Shown: positions 14,770-23,069 of the stretch, one piece after another | Layout of the letters: every line of letters begins with the position of its first letter | Position numbering within the stretch: the first letter of the stretch is position 1 | Virus record (IMG/VR): IMGVR_UViG_3300047562_004445 | Location: 1 to 29,180 of that record | Length of the DNA: 29,180 bases | Strand: one strand, 5' to 3' | Source of the DNA: a virus | The notes under the pieces: model-generated | What the model was told of the DNA's origin: nothing | Databases searched by the model: none | The model's input: only the letters and a program-made list of their open reading frames with translations | Program-made: the position numbers and the translations under genes

Positions 14770-16079
14770 TGGGTGCATCTAAAAAAGCAGAATCTGGAAA
14801 CATAAAAAAGTTTGAAGTATATTCAAACTCAGGAGAAACTATTGATCTTACTGGTGCTGGAGTTTTATCCGAATTAGTTTACTATGAAAGTATTTTAGAT
14901 TTAACTGTAAGGGCATCTGCAACTTTTGTTGATAGTGGTAATAGAACAAGTGGAGAAGGAATTTCTTTAGTTGAAGAATTATCTTCTGGAAATAAAACAA
15001 ATATTAAAATATCAGATAATTATGGAACCACTTTATCTTTTTCGGGGGATAATCATTTAAGAGTAAAGCAACCAAGGAATATGTTGCAAGACACTTTTAA
15101 ATCGACATTTACAGTTGATCTTTATTCTAGAGACTTTATTACCAACGATGAAGCAAAATCACTAGTAGAAAAAAAGTATAGTGGAAAAATAACAGATACT
15201 ATTGAAAAAATAATAAAACAGGACTCATTAAAAACTGAAAAACCTTTATTGATTGATGAGTCAGTTAATACATTAGAAGTTATTGGCAGAAAAAGAAAAC
15301 CATTTTCTGTAATTTGTGAACTTGCAACAAAATCTTGTCCTGATATTGAAGGTTCATTTGGAATTTTAGCAGGATACTTTTTTTATGAAACTTATGATGG
15401 ATATAATTTTAGATCAATTGATAAACTATTCATGCAAAGTCCAAAAAGAAAGTTAATTTTTAATAATACAGATGGATTGCCAGTGGGTTATGATGAAAAA
15501 ATAATAGAATATTCTTTTGATGTTGGTATTGATCTTGATAATAAAATTAAAAGTGGATCAATTGGTAAAACTAAATTAATTACTTTTGATACTTTTAATA
15601 ATACGTATCAGGGAGAAAATGGAAATGAATTTGATATATCAGAACAATTTAAAGGTAAAAATAATGCAGGAAAGGATGAGATTAAATATCCATCAGATTT
15701 AGATATTGATGTAACTAAAATATATACAAAAATACCTGATATTGGCATTAATCCTCCAGGAAAAAATGCCAAAGAGCAGTTAAAAAATTCTCAAAATATT
15801 AATTTCGATATAGATAAAATTGTTAGACAATCAAAAGCAAGATATAATAATTTATTTAACGTAAAACTTTCAATCGCAATTGCAGGTGATCTAAGTTTAA
15901 GAGCAGGTGATTTAATTCACTGTGACTTTCCAGAAGTATCAAGTAAAAAGAATATTATTGCAAGTAAGAAAACAAGTGGACTATATATGATAGTAGATAT
16001 AGCAACTTTATTTAATAGTGCGGGAACATTTACTAGAATTAATCTAGTAAGAGACACAATAGGAAGGAAACCTACTTAA
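14769..16079 (+). CDS. 27: gp27-like baseplate hub protein
   Basis: The 436-residue protein (T4 gp27: 391) has a beta-rich start with SELVYYESILDLTVRASATF and NLLQ-like segments, then KRKPFSVICELATKSCP and GYFFYETYDGYNFRSIDKLF. This pattern (a helper helix PF..I..L...., then F-F-YET-DGY-F-S---L) is typical of tail-hub proteins of the gp27/gpD type. A C-terminal strand set includes LSLRAGDLIHCDFPEV and GLYMIVDIATLF. In T4 the gp27 trimer is the hub that holds gp5. The gene lies directly upstream of the CP12-like and gp5-like genes, consistent with this. Overall identity to T4 is probably low, so the symbol is given by role and position. Confidence 0.72.
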   Translation: MGASKKAESGNIKKFEVYSNSGETIDLTGAGVLSELVYYESILDLTVRASATFVDSGNRTSGEGISLVEELSSGNKTNIKISDNYGTTLSFSGDNHLRVKQPRNMLQDTFKSTFTVDLYSRDFITNDEAKSLVEKKYSGKITDTIEKIIKQDSLKTEKPLLIDESVNTLEVIGRKRKPFSVICELATKSCPDIEGSFGILAGYFFYETYDGYNFRSIDKLFMQSPKRKLIFNNTDGLPVGYDEKIIEYSFDVGIDLDNKIKSGSIGKTKLITFDTFNNTYQGENGNEFDISEQFKGKNNAGKDEIKYPSDLDIDVTKIYTKIPDIGINPPGKNAKEQLKNSQNINFDIDKIVRQSKARYNNLFNVKLSIAIAGDLSLRAGDLIHCDFPEVSSKKNIIASKKTSGLYMIVDIATLFNSAGTFTRINLVRDTIGRKPT

Positions 16080-16080
16080 A

Positions 16081-16296
16081 ATGGATAGAACAATTCAACA
16101 ACATATTAATGACGATAAACATGAATTAGATTCTGGGTCACTAAGTCCCCAAAGAAAACGTCATATCCAATCTGAACTTGAACAGTTACAAAATTATCAA
16201 CAGAAACATCCTGACCATACACAAGATCCAACTCCATTGCAACTTTATTGCGACGAAAATCCAGACGCCCTTGAATGTAGAATATACGAAGAATGA
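16081..16296 (+). CDS. CP12-like small protein within the tail-hub operon
   Basis: The 71-residue protein ends TPLQLYCDENPDALECRIYEE. The Cys57-(8 residues)-Cys66 pair with NPDA and ECRIY is the signature C-terminus of CP12, the disordered redox protein that binds GAPDH and phosphoribulokinase and slows the Calvin cycle. The N-terminal cysteine pair is missing, and the usual AWD-VEEL core appears only as SELEQLQ (31-37). The start ATG 16081 follows the gp27-like stop by one base, and the stop ATGA overlaps the gp5-like ATG, so it is fully embedded in a late structural operon. It may be a metabolic regulator made late, or a repurposed virion part; the sequence cannot decide. Confidence 0.72.
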   Translation: MDRTIQQHINDDKHELDSGSLSPQRKRHIQSELEQLQNYQQKHPDHTQDPTPLQLYCDENPDALECRIYEE

Positions 16297-18950
16297 GTTT
16301 ATTTAATAACGAACAATTTGGAGAAAATGTTAAAATTTGGATGGGCCAAATTGTTGATGATGAATATTGGAAAGATAACGAGCAAGCAGAAAAATGGTCC
16401 GATCCTGATGACATACCTGGATGGGGGGCAAGATATAAGGTAAGAATTTTTGGTAATCATCCAGAAAATGCAAATGATTTAAAAAATGAAGAACTACCTT
16501 GGATTGAAGTAATGTATCCTGTTACTGCAGGTTCTGGACATGCAGGAAGTTCTCAGACATCAAATCTAAGAAAAGGTGCTTTTGTTATTGGTCTTTATAG
16601 AGATAAAGATGAAAATGAACCTTTTATTATTGGATGCTTGGGAAATAATGACCAAACAAAATTAAATTATCAACAAACTGATAAAGGATTTACTACATTA
16701 TCAGGATTTGGCGGACAAAATCCTGAGAATGTTCCTGGATATTCTCAGTCTCAAAGTGGTGGCAAGAAAACTGAAGCAAATACTACATCAGCAACTAAAG
16801 AAAAGACTAAAACTGATGAGAAGCAAAAAAAAGATGGTGAAAGAAGTAATGCTTTAAAAAAAACTACAAAATGTGGTGGCAATGAACTAAGTGCAGCACA
16901 AAAATCTATTCAAAAATTAATATTAGATATTGAAGAATTTAAAGATAATTATCAAAATAATTTAATTACTGAAGAAGGGCAAAGTTATGGATTAAGAGAA
17001 TATATTCAGTATAAAGTAACTAATGCTGCTAAAGAAATATCAAAACCAATTAAAACAATAATTAATCATATACGTAAATATACAACTGAAAAAGTTAACA
17101 ATGGATTAAAAGATCTTTATTATATTATTTTCCCTGAAGATAGACCAAAAGCAAAAACTGCGCTTGAAAAAGCATTAGAGTTACTTTCTTGTTTATTTGA
17201 TAAGATTATTGACAATCTTCTTAAGATGATTGGTCAATTTTTAATGCAAATTGTTGACCGATTTATTAATACTCCACTATGTGCAGTTGAAAACTTTTTA
17301 GCACAATTGCTTGGGGAAATTGTTAGTTTAATTATGGGTGCAGTTGATGCAATTTTAGGTCCTTTAGAAGCAATATTTGGAGCAATTGATGTTGCAATAG
17401 ATGTTTTAACTATACTTTTAGATATTATTGGATTTTTTAGTTGCAATCAGGATCCAGAATGTCCAGATATTACAGAATGGAGTATTTGGGATGGAGCTAA
17501 TAGTAATCTAAGTTTGGATATTAATTCTGTCTTTAATAAAGCAAAGGGTGTTGCGGATCAATTTAAAGGGTCTATTGGAGACATTGCAAATTTTGATTAT
17601 AATATTGATTTTGCAGGAATGCTCCAAAGTACTTTAGATTCTTGCAACGTTGGTCCTTTGTTATGTGGGCCTCCCACTTTATCAATTTATGGAGGAGGAT
17701 CTGGAGAAGGAACAAGTGGAAATGTAATTGTAAGTGCAGTTGGAGATATTCTTGGGGTTGACATTATTACTCCTGGATCTGGATATACAAAGCAACCTTT
17801 TCTAAAAATTATTGACAATTGTGGTAAAGGGAATGGTGCCGTTGTAAAACCTCAGATGGGAATTGTACCCCCAGAATTAGATTTAACTGCTACAAAACAA
17901 CCAAATGGCACATATGACATCAATTGGAAAACTAAAAAAGCAAATAAAGTGGAAACTTCATTTGGAGCTACCACATTAAATGGAACAATTAATGTTAATC
18001 CAGATCAAACATCAACATATACAGTTACTGCATTCGGTAAAAAAATAAAAAATTCTGAAAGACCTTATATAACAAAATCAATAACTATTAATGTATCGAC
18101 ACAAATTATAAGTCAAAATAGTCCGATTATATCAGGAGTACCTATAAGAGATGCTGTACAATATGTAACGTCAGATATTCCAGAATACCCAGGAAACATT
18201 GGAAACCCTTTGGGCCCTGATGGAAATAATTCAAATCCTTCACTTGAAGATCCATGTTCAGATACTCCAATTATTAAGAATTTATTATCAACTGGAAAAT
18301 TTACATCAGATCAGATTGGTATTATTAATATAGTTGTTCTGGATTCTGGTGCAGGATATCTGTCAAAACCTGATGGAAGTCTTGGTGGCGATGGTAGAAC
18401 ATGGGCACAACCAAATGAAACTGTTATTAGGAGAAATGATGGAACATATGATAAACCATATAAACCCGGTGAAGTTATTTCTGTTAATAAGTGTGATCAA
18501 GTAAATCCTCCCGATCAACCTACTTATCAACCTGATGAACCAATTATTCTTACAGCTCCAGAACCAACTGGAGGACCTGTAAGAGCAGGAACTTATGCAA
18601 CTAAAGATACTGGAGAATATCCAGTGTTTTTATATCTTTGTGGTATTGAAATTGAAGATGCAGGCGCTAATTATGATAAAGATATTGATAGTATTACAAT
18701 TACTCCAGATAATGGTGCAGTTCTTGAACCAGTATTTGGTCCTGGTGGTAGATTAATTGACATTAAGATAATTAAAAATGGATTTGGATTTACTGAAAGA
18801 CCTGTAATAACTATAAAAACAACAACTGGATATAATGTAAAAATCAATCCAATATTGTGTGTAAATAGATTGAATGATGATCCAATTGCCGCATCAAGAA
18901 TTCCTGCGGACAAAATTATTAAAGTTGTTGATTGTGTAGGTAAAATCTAA
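16293..18950 (+). CDS. 5: gp5-like baseplate hub/spike-base protein without an evident lysozyme domain
   Basis: The 885-residue protein begins with a gp5/VgrG-type OB domain (about 1-125): VKIWMGQIVDDEYW, GWGARYKVRIFGNHPEN, LPWIEVMYPVTAGSG and KGAFVIGLYRDKDENEPFII. T4 gp5 has 575 residues with a lysozyme in the middle; I see no GH24 motif here. A charged linker follows, then a hydrophobic helical part (about 265-385). The C-terminal ~400 residues have repeated strand motifs of the type D-x-x-x-x-GxGY (TPGSGYTKQPFLKI, DSGAGYLSKP, DAGANYDKD, KNGFGFTERPVITI). The beta-helical spike is encoded by the next gene, whose ATG overlaps this stop. A unit split between genes is therefore likely. Confidence 0.8.
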   Translation: MSLFNNEQFGENVKIWMGQIVDDEYWKDNEQAEKWSDPDDIPGWGARYKVRIFGNHPENANDLKNEELPWIEVMYPVTAGSGHAGSSQTSNLRKGAFVIGLYRDKDENEPFIIGCLGNNDQTKLNYQQTDKGFTTLSGFGGQNPENVPGYSQSQSGGKKTEANTTSATKEKTKTDEKQKKDGERSNALKKTTKCGGNELSAAQKSIQKLILDIEEFKDNYQNNLITEEGQSYGLREYIQYKVTNAAKEISKPIKTIINHIRKYTTEKVNNGLKDLYYIIFPEDRPKAKTALEKALELLSCLFDKIIDNLLKMIGQFLMQIVDRFINTPLCAVENFLAQLLGEIVSLIMGAVDAILGPLEAIFGAIDVAIDVLTILLDIIGFFSCNQDPECPDITEWSIWDGANSNLSLDINSVFNKAKGVADQFKGSIGDIANFDYNIDFAGMLQSTLDSCNVGPLLCGPPTLSIYGGGSGEGTSGNVIVSAVGDILGVDIITPGSGYTKQPFLKIIDNCGKGNGAVVKPQMGIVPPELDLTATKQPNGTYDINWKTKKANKVETSFGATTLNGTINVNPDQTSTYTVTAFGKKIKNSERPYITKSITINVSTQIISQNSPIISGVPIRDAVQYVTSDIPEYPGNIGNPLGPDGNNSNPSLEDPCSDTPIIKNLLSTGKFTSDQIGIINIVVLDSGAGYLSKPDGSLGGDGRTWAQPNETVIRRNDGTYDKPYKPGEVISVNKCDQVNPPDQPTYQPDEPIILTAPEPTGGPVRAGTYATKDTGEYPVFLYLCGIEIEDAGANYDKDIDSITITPDNGAVLEPVFGPGGRLIDIKIIKNGFGFTERPVITIKTTTGYNVKINPILCVNRLNDDPIAASRIPADKIIKVVDCVGKI

Positions 18951-19543
18951 TGGCAGAAAAAAAGAATAATCATACTATAAGGTATGGAAATAAAGATGGA
19001 GAAATAAAGTTTGGTCATATTCATGATGATCAAAATGTATCTGCTTTTATGGTAAGAAGTGGATATAATGCCAAACATTATATGACTATGGATGCTACGG
19101 GAGATGTAGCACAAGGTAGGAAAAATGGCACTATCAATCGTTGTCCTGGAGTATATGCCATTAAATGTGGTGATGATGTTCAAGAAGGAATTCCTGCATT
19201 ATACATTGAAGCAGTTAATGGTGATATTGTTTTAAGTGCAAACAATGGAAGAATTAGACTACAAGCAGATAATATTGAATTGCTTGCAGAAGGTGCTGAT
19301 AATAAAAATGGAAATATAGTTATGGAATCAAATCAAAAAGTTGAAATTAGATCTAATAATATTGAAATTAATGGAACTTCTGTAGTTAATGTATATTCTT
19401 CTTCCAAATTAGAATTAGTTGCAGATGGTGTGTTAAATATGTTTGGGTCTCTTATGGAAGCAGTTGAAGCTTGTGCTAGAAAAAATCCCTCCAAATCTTT
19501 TGGACCTCTTGAAATTATTCAATCACTAAAAAATATTCTATAA
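18950..19543 (+). CDS. Beta-helical central spike protein (gp5 C-terminal-domain-like)
   Basis: The 197-residue protein has repeated short strands typical of the triple-stranded beta-helix of gp5/VgrG spikes: NGDIVLSANNGRIRLQADNI, ELLAEG, NGNIVMESNQKVEIRSNNIE, INGTSVVNVYSSSKLELVAD. The N-terminal half (FGHIHDDQNVSAFMVRSGYN, RCPGVYAIKCGDD) probably docks to the OB domain of the preceding gp5-like protein, with which it is coupled by a TAATG overlap. The C-terminal ~35 residues are helical (MEAVEACARKNPSKSFG). It would form the puncturing needle under the hub. No histidine-rich metal-binding tip is visible. Confidence 0.7.
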   Translation: MAEKKNNHTIRYGNKDGEIKFGHIHDDQNVSAFMVRSGYNAKHYMTMDATGDVAQGRKNGTINRCPGVYAIKCGDDVQEGIPALYIEAVNGDIVLSANNGRIRLQADNIELLAEGADNKNGNIVMESNQKVEIRSNNIEINGTSVVNVYSSSKLELVADGVLNMFGSLMEAVEACARKNPSKSFGPLEIIQSLKNIL

Positions 19544-19546
19544 ACA

Positions 19547-20254
19547 ATGGATTTAAATACAGACGTAAAAGTTGGAAAAAGACTTCAATGTGGTTCGGGT
19601 AGACCTCCATTAATGGGTCTTGGTACTACAGAAGTTAATGGATTTGCTTCACTTGAAGGACCTGCTCAAATAGGTGCTGATTCAGAATTTGCAATTCCTG
19701 CTATTGATGGAGAAACTGGAGGACCCCCATGTGGGTCTGCAACTTTGATGGTTGGTAGAACTGCAAATAAAGATGTTTTAAGAAATCCTTTATTTGGTGG
19801 AGCACCTTTTTATTCATTATTAGTAAAAACTTATGCTAGAATTAAAAGTTTTTTGAAAGTTGATGTTTTATTGACGGTTAAACTTTTAAAAGCAAAGATT
19901 ATTTACACAGAAGTTCTTATGGCAAAGTCTAAGAACTTTGTCATAGATCATCCTTCACAACCAAATAAGAAGTTAGTACATGCTTGCTTAGAGGGTCCAG
20001 AACATGCAGTATATGTAAGAGGTCGTATAACTAATAAAACAATAATTGAGTTACCTTATTATTGGAAAGATCTTATAGATGAATCTACAATTACAGTTCA
20101 ATTGCAACCAATTGGAGCACATCAAAATATTATTATCAAAAGAATTGGTCAAAATGAGATACATTTACAAGGACAAGGGATACCAATAGATTGTTTTTAT
20201 CATGTTTATGCAGAGAGAAAAGATATAGATCATTTAGAAGTGGAGATTGATTGA
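19547..20254 (+). CDS. Virion-associated protein with a C-terminal fibre-type domain (copy 1)
   Basis: The N-terminal ~85 residues are glycine-rich (RLQCGSGRPPLMGLGTTEVN, GGPPCGSATLMVGR), with no motif I recognise. From about residue 125 the protein has FVIDHPSQPNKKLVHACLEG, PEHAVYVRGRI, IIELPYYWKDLIDESTITVQ and a final CFYHVYAERKDIDHL. This HP-x-P...LEGPE..VY-RG...LP-YW domain is shared with the next gene and, from memory, with many phage and cyanobacterial fibre-like proteins, where it often sits at the C-terminus. It is probably a tail or baseplate appendage. No clear ribosome-binding site precedes ATG 19547; the gap from the spike gene is 3 bases. Confidence 0.6.
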   Translation: MDLNTDVKVGKRLQCGSGRPPLMGLGTTEVNGFASLEGPAQIGADSEFAIPAIDGETGGPPCGSATLMVGRTANKDVLRNPLFGGAPFYSLLVKTYARIKSFLKVDVLLTVKLLKAKIIYTEVLMAKSKNFVIDHPSQPNKKLVHACLEGPEHAVYVRGRITNKTIIELPYYWKDLIDESTITVQLQPIGAHQNIIIKRIGQNEIHLQGQGIPIDCFYHVYAERKDIDHLEVEID

Positions 20255-21084
20255 TGGCACCATTTAAATTTAGACACTATGGAACCTTTACAGGACCAAT
20301 TTCTCTAACTGGTGACTGGATTTATGATAGTGTTTCATTGGAAGGATCTTGGCAAACAGATTTTCCAATTGATACCTCATTTAAGTTAACAGATGTTGCT
20401 GTAGTTTTTTATAATAATGAATTTGACTACATGGGGTATCATTTATATGGATTTAATACAAATATTGCAGTATTAGAAAAAAATACGGGTCCTTTAGCTT
20501 TATTACTAGCAAATGTATCAAATACAATATTTAATGGAAATACAATTGCAAATGGTAATGTAATTACAAATGGCAATGTAGTTGCTAATGGAAATATAGT
20601 TTCTAATGGGGTATTAAATTGTACAGGATCAGTTACTATTGCTGGTGTTGGTGAAATGGTTCAAGCAATTACTGAGGCAAAAGCATTGCCAGCAAAATCA
20701 TTTGATATTCCTCATCCATCAAAACCAAATACTCATAGACTTAGGCATGTAAGTTTAGAAGGACCAGAGATTGGAGTTTATTGTAGAGGTAAACTTGAAA
20801 ATGAAAGTATAATTAATATTCCAGAATACTGGTATGATTTAATTGATCCAGAGACAATTACTGTTAATTTGACACCATTTGGATCATATCAAGAGTTATT
20901 TGTAGAAAAAATTGAGTGGGGTAAAAAAATTATTGTAAAAAACAATTCAGGATCTTCTATAAATTGTTATTATACAATTTATGCAGAGAGAAAAGATCTT
21001 GATAAATTAATTGTAGAATATGAAGGAAAATCTATACAAGATTATCCTGGACAAGATTTCTTAGGCATTAAAAAGGAAGTTTAA
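20254..21084 (+). CDS. Virion-associated fibre-like protein with hexapeptide repeats (copy 2 of the C-terminal domain)
   Basis: From ATG 20254 the protein has 276 residues. GGAG (20242-20245) lies 8 bases upstream, and the ATG shares a base with the previous stop; TTG 20251 is less likely. A first domain ends in tandem NGN repeats (about residues 93-118) predicted to form a small beta-helix. The C-terminal domain repeats the plan of the upstream gene: FDIPHPSKPNTHRLRHVSLE, GPEIGVYCRGKLENESIINI, PEYWYDLIDPETITVNLTPF and CYYTIYAERKDLDKL. The two genes probably arose by duplication and may form one appendage. Confidence 0.62.
   Translation: MAPFKFRHYGTFTGPISLTGDWIYDSVSLEGSWQTDFPIDTSFKLTDVAVVFYNNEFDYMGYHLYGFNTNIAVLEKNTGPLALLLANVSNTIFNGNTIANGNVITNGNVVANGNIVSNGVLNCTGSVTIAGVGEMVQAITEAKALPAKSFDIPHPSKPNTHRLRHVSLEGPEIGVYCRGKLENESIINIPEYWYDLIDPETITVNLTPFGSYQELFVEKIEWGKKIIVKNNSGSSINCYYTIYAERKDLDKLIVEYEGKSIQDYPGQDFLGIKKEV
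20533..20610 (+). repeat. 18-bp tandem repeat, about 4.5 units, coding NGNxxx hexapeptides
   Basis: Units start at 20533, 20551, 20569, 20587 and 20605 (partial). Each begins AAT GGN AAT (Asn-Gly-Asn; the last lacks the third codon) followed by three variable codons for Thr, Ile, Val or Ala-type residues. The period matches one turn of a left-handed beta-helix or a trimeric fibre repeat. Confidence 0.8.
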
Positions 21085-21086
21085 TT

Positions 21087-22358
21087 ATGTCAGAATTTTA
21101 TATACCACCTATAGATAACAGTCTGAATGTAACACAAAATAGTCAAGTTGTTGTTGCAGGATTAGGTTCTGAAAGAAGTGGGATTGAATCTGCTAATAGT
21201 ATATTACATAAACCAGTTGGAATTGCTTCAACTGCTATTAGTAGATATCAAGTTATAGCAAAAGAATTAGATCTTGAACTATTAAATAATGTTTCTTCAA
21301 TTCTTAATGAAATTAATAGCAAAAAACTTCAAATAGTTGAAAAATCTCAACTAGCATTGGTGGGATTCGTTACAGGTATTAACCCTCCAATATGCGAAAT
21401 TGCATCTGATAAAAGTGATATTGATTCTTCTGTTGTATCAGAAAAAGATACTATTTCTGCATCAAACGCATTGACTGGAAGTTTAAGTGGATTGCCCGGA
21501 GTTCCAACTCCAAAAATTTCATACGGAGTAGTAAGAAAAGATACATTAAGGGTTTGGATAGCACCAAACTTAGAAGAAAGAAAAGCGCCAAATAATAATG
21601 CTTTTGAAAATTTAAAATATCCAAAATTAAATCAAGATAGATGTGGAAAAGGAAAAGAAAATATCATATTTAAAAATGATAAGTATAATGATGGAACTAA
21701 CACAATCTATTGTTGGAATAATACAGGTGATTGGTCTATTAAAGGATGGGAAAAAACAGGTAATGCATTAGGTAAATATTATTCAATTATTGGACCTGGA
21801 TCAGGAACTGCTAGATTAGCAGGTGTTTATGATGCAGTGACTCAAATATATACTCTTGATCCAGAATTTCAATCATTAACAGAAATACTTACTGATATTA
21901 CGACTGGAACATATACTCCACAAACAGGTGATGCACTTGTAGATATACCTATAAGTGCAAATTATAATCTAACTACAGGAAAGTTGACAAAATCAATAAT
22001 TTCATTTTTACCTATTCCTAGTGGATCTGGTTATTTTGAATTTGATTCAACTGGAATTTGTAATACTTTAAAATCTGAAATTGCTACATTAGAGTCTGAA
22101 ATTGAAACTCTTCGTGTAGGACTATCAACTTATTTGGAACCACCAAACTCTTTAAAATCAAAAAAGCATAGTGAGCAATTAAAAATGTGGTCACTAAAAA
22201 GAGTTGAAGTTGAAAATGAAGAAAAAATTACACAAATAGGAATTTCTACAAATGCTATTGTAGAAATAGATTCTTCACTACCATCAGGATCAAATACATT
22301 TGATGATGGAGTTCTGACAACATTCGATTCAGGTCAAATAACATTTGATGCTTATTAA
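21087..22358 (+). CDS. Conserved virion structural protein of unknown function, 423 aa
   Basis: I do not recognise a named family. The first ~90 residues are Ser/Ile/Val-rich with a helical segment (ELDLELLNNVSSILNEINSK). The middle has tryptophan-containing strands (YGVVRKDTLRVWIAPNLEER; YCWNNTGDWSIKGWEKTG), and residues 330-405 form a coiled coil (LKSEIATLESEIETLRVGL, then EQLKMWSLKRVEVENEEKI). The protein ends in three short FD-containing repeats (NTFDDGVLTTFDSGQITFD). A purine-rich AAGGAAG sequence precedes the ATG. Its place after the spike and appendage genes in an unbroken plus-strand run makes a baseplate or tail component likely. Confidence 0.7.
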   Translation: MSEFYIPPIDNSLNVTQNSQVVVAGLGSERSGIESANSILHKPVGIASTAISRYQVIAKELDLELLNNVSSILNEINSKKLQIVEKSQLALVGFVTGINPPICEIASDKSDIDSSVVSEKDTISASNALTGSLSGLPGVPTPKISYGVVRKDTLRVWIAPNLEERKAPNNNAFENLKYPKLNQDRCGKGKENIIFKNDKYNDGTNTIYCWNNTGDWSIKGWEKTGNALGKYYSIIGPGSGTARLAGVYDAVTQIYTLDPEFQSLTEILTDITTGTYTPQTGDALVDIPISANYNLTTGKLTKSIISFLPIPSGSGYFEFDSTGICNTLKSEIATLESEIETLRVGLSTYLEPPNSLKSKKHSEQLKMWSLKRVEVENEEKITQIGISTNAIVEIDSSLPSGSNTFDDGVLTTFDSGQITFDAY

Positions 22359-22364
22359 TAAATA
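22357..22364 (+). promoter_or_regulatory. Candidate late promoter (AATAAATA)
   Basis: AATAAATA overlaps the stop of the 423-aa gene and lies about 21 bases before ATG 22386, whose ribosome site GGAAGGAA (22367-22374) follows directly. One mismatch to the T4 late consensus. Confidence 0.45.
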
Positions 22365-22385
22365 GCGGAAGGAAATTTAAAAATT

Positions 22386-22742
22386 ATGGCAAAAACACTT
22401 ATCAATTTAGGTTCAGTTCAAGATGATGGAACTGGAGATCCTCTGAGAACTGCTGGACAAAAAATTAATAATAATTTTGATGAAATCTATGCAACTTTTG
22501 GTGATGGAGAAACTTTAAGTCCAAATGTAGGTAATGCCAATACTGCAAATTATGCAGTTACTGCTGGTATTGCAACTTATGCTGATGGACTTAGAAATGC
22601 TCCAAATATTACAGTTGGTATTGTGACAGCAACTGGATTTATTAGTGCTGCAAATACAACACCAATTTCAATTACTCTTGATGGCAATAACTTAACATTT
22701 ACTGCTGTTGGAATTGGATCCACAACACTCACCCTTACATGA
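22386..22742 (+). CDS. Small fibre-like structural protein, 118 aa
   Basis: The N-terminus INLGSVQDDGTGDPLRTAGQ followed by KINNNFDEIYATFGDG is a motif common at the start of many phage fibre and appendage proteins (I-G-DGTGD-LR-A--K-N-NF-E-Y). The rest is short beta strands rich in Thr and Ala and ends abruptly in a strand (STTLTLT). It could be a complete short appendage adaptor or a shortened fibre; the sequence after the stop gives no clear continuation in any frame. GGAAGGAA upstream supports ATG 22386. It is the last structural gene before the island of non-structural genes. Confidence 0.7.
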   Translation: MAKTLINLGSVQDDGTGDPLRTAGQKINNNFDEIYATFGDGETLSPNVGNANTANYAVTAGIATYADGLRNAPNITVGIVTATGFISAANTTPISITLDGNNLTFTAVGIGSTTLTLT

Positions 22743-22755
22743 GGAGCACGGGGGG

Positions 22756-22784
22756 TTGACATTTCAATTCAAGTGGTCTATGCT
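22756..22784 (+). promoter_or_regulatory. Sigma70-type promoter opening the small-gene island
   Basis: TTGACA (22756-22761), 17-base spacer, TATGCT (22779-22784). A start near 22791 would leave about 20 bases before ATG 22811. A GGGGGG run precedes the -35 box. Confidence 0.62.
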
Positions 22785-22810
22785 ACTTGAGTAATCAGAA
22801 ATACAATCGA

Positions 22811-22993
22811 ATGCAAGATGAATATCTTTCACGGTGTGTGGTGGATCCTATCAAGCGTACAGTGTATCTGTACTCCAGTGAGGGGTCAGAAAAGCAAGTA
22901 ACCTGTGATACGGTTGATGAGTTTATGAACGTGCTAGAGTTCGTTCGTGCTACAGTGGACGAAGAGACACTTTCTTATTCAAATCCTCTCTGA
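22811..22993 (+). CDS. Small conserved cyanophage-type protein, 60 aa
   Basis: MQDEYLSRCVVDPIKRTVYL, then a segment with GSEKQVTCDTVDEFMNVLEF. I do not know its function. It looks like a small alpha/beta protein with two cysteines. ATG 22811 is preferred over the TTG at 22787, because the predicted transcript starts near 22791. No Shine-Dalgarno is visible. It is the first gene after a sigma70-type promoter, so it is probably expressed early, unlike the flanking tail genes. Confidence 0.68.
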   Translation: MQDEYLSRCVVDPIKRTVYLYSSEGSEKQVTCDTVDEFMNVLEFVRATVDEETLSYSNPL

Positions 22994-23069
22994 AACCAAA
23001 ATCGACTTTTAATTCCATTTTTGGGCAAAAAAAACTCCGGCAAAAATTCTCACACGATACTTTTTTAAA

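Noticed and set aside
17758-17790. TTGACA followed by GATATA-like sequence inside the gp5-like gene
   Set aside because: The -10 match is poor and it lies deep within a coding region with no gene start nearby.
22740-22760. Premature stop or frameshift truncating the 118-aa fibre-like protein
   Set aside because: No other frame after the stop continues with fibre-like sequence; a promoter and an unrelated gene follow directly.
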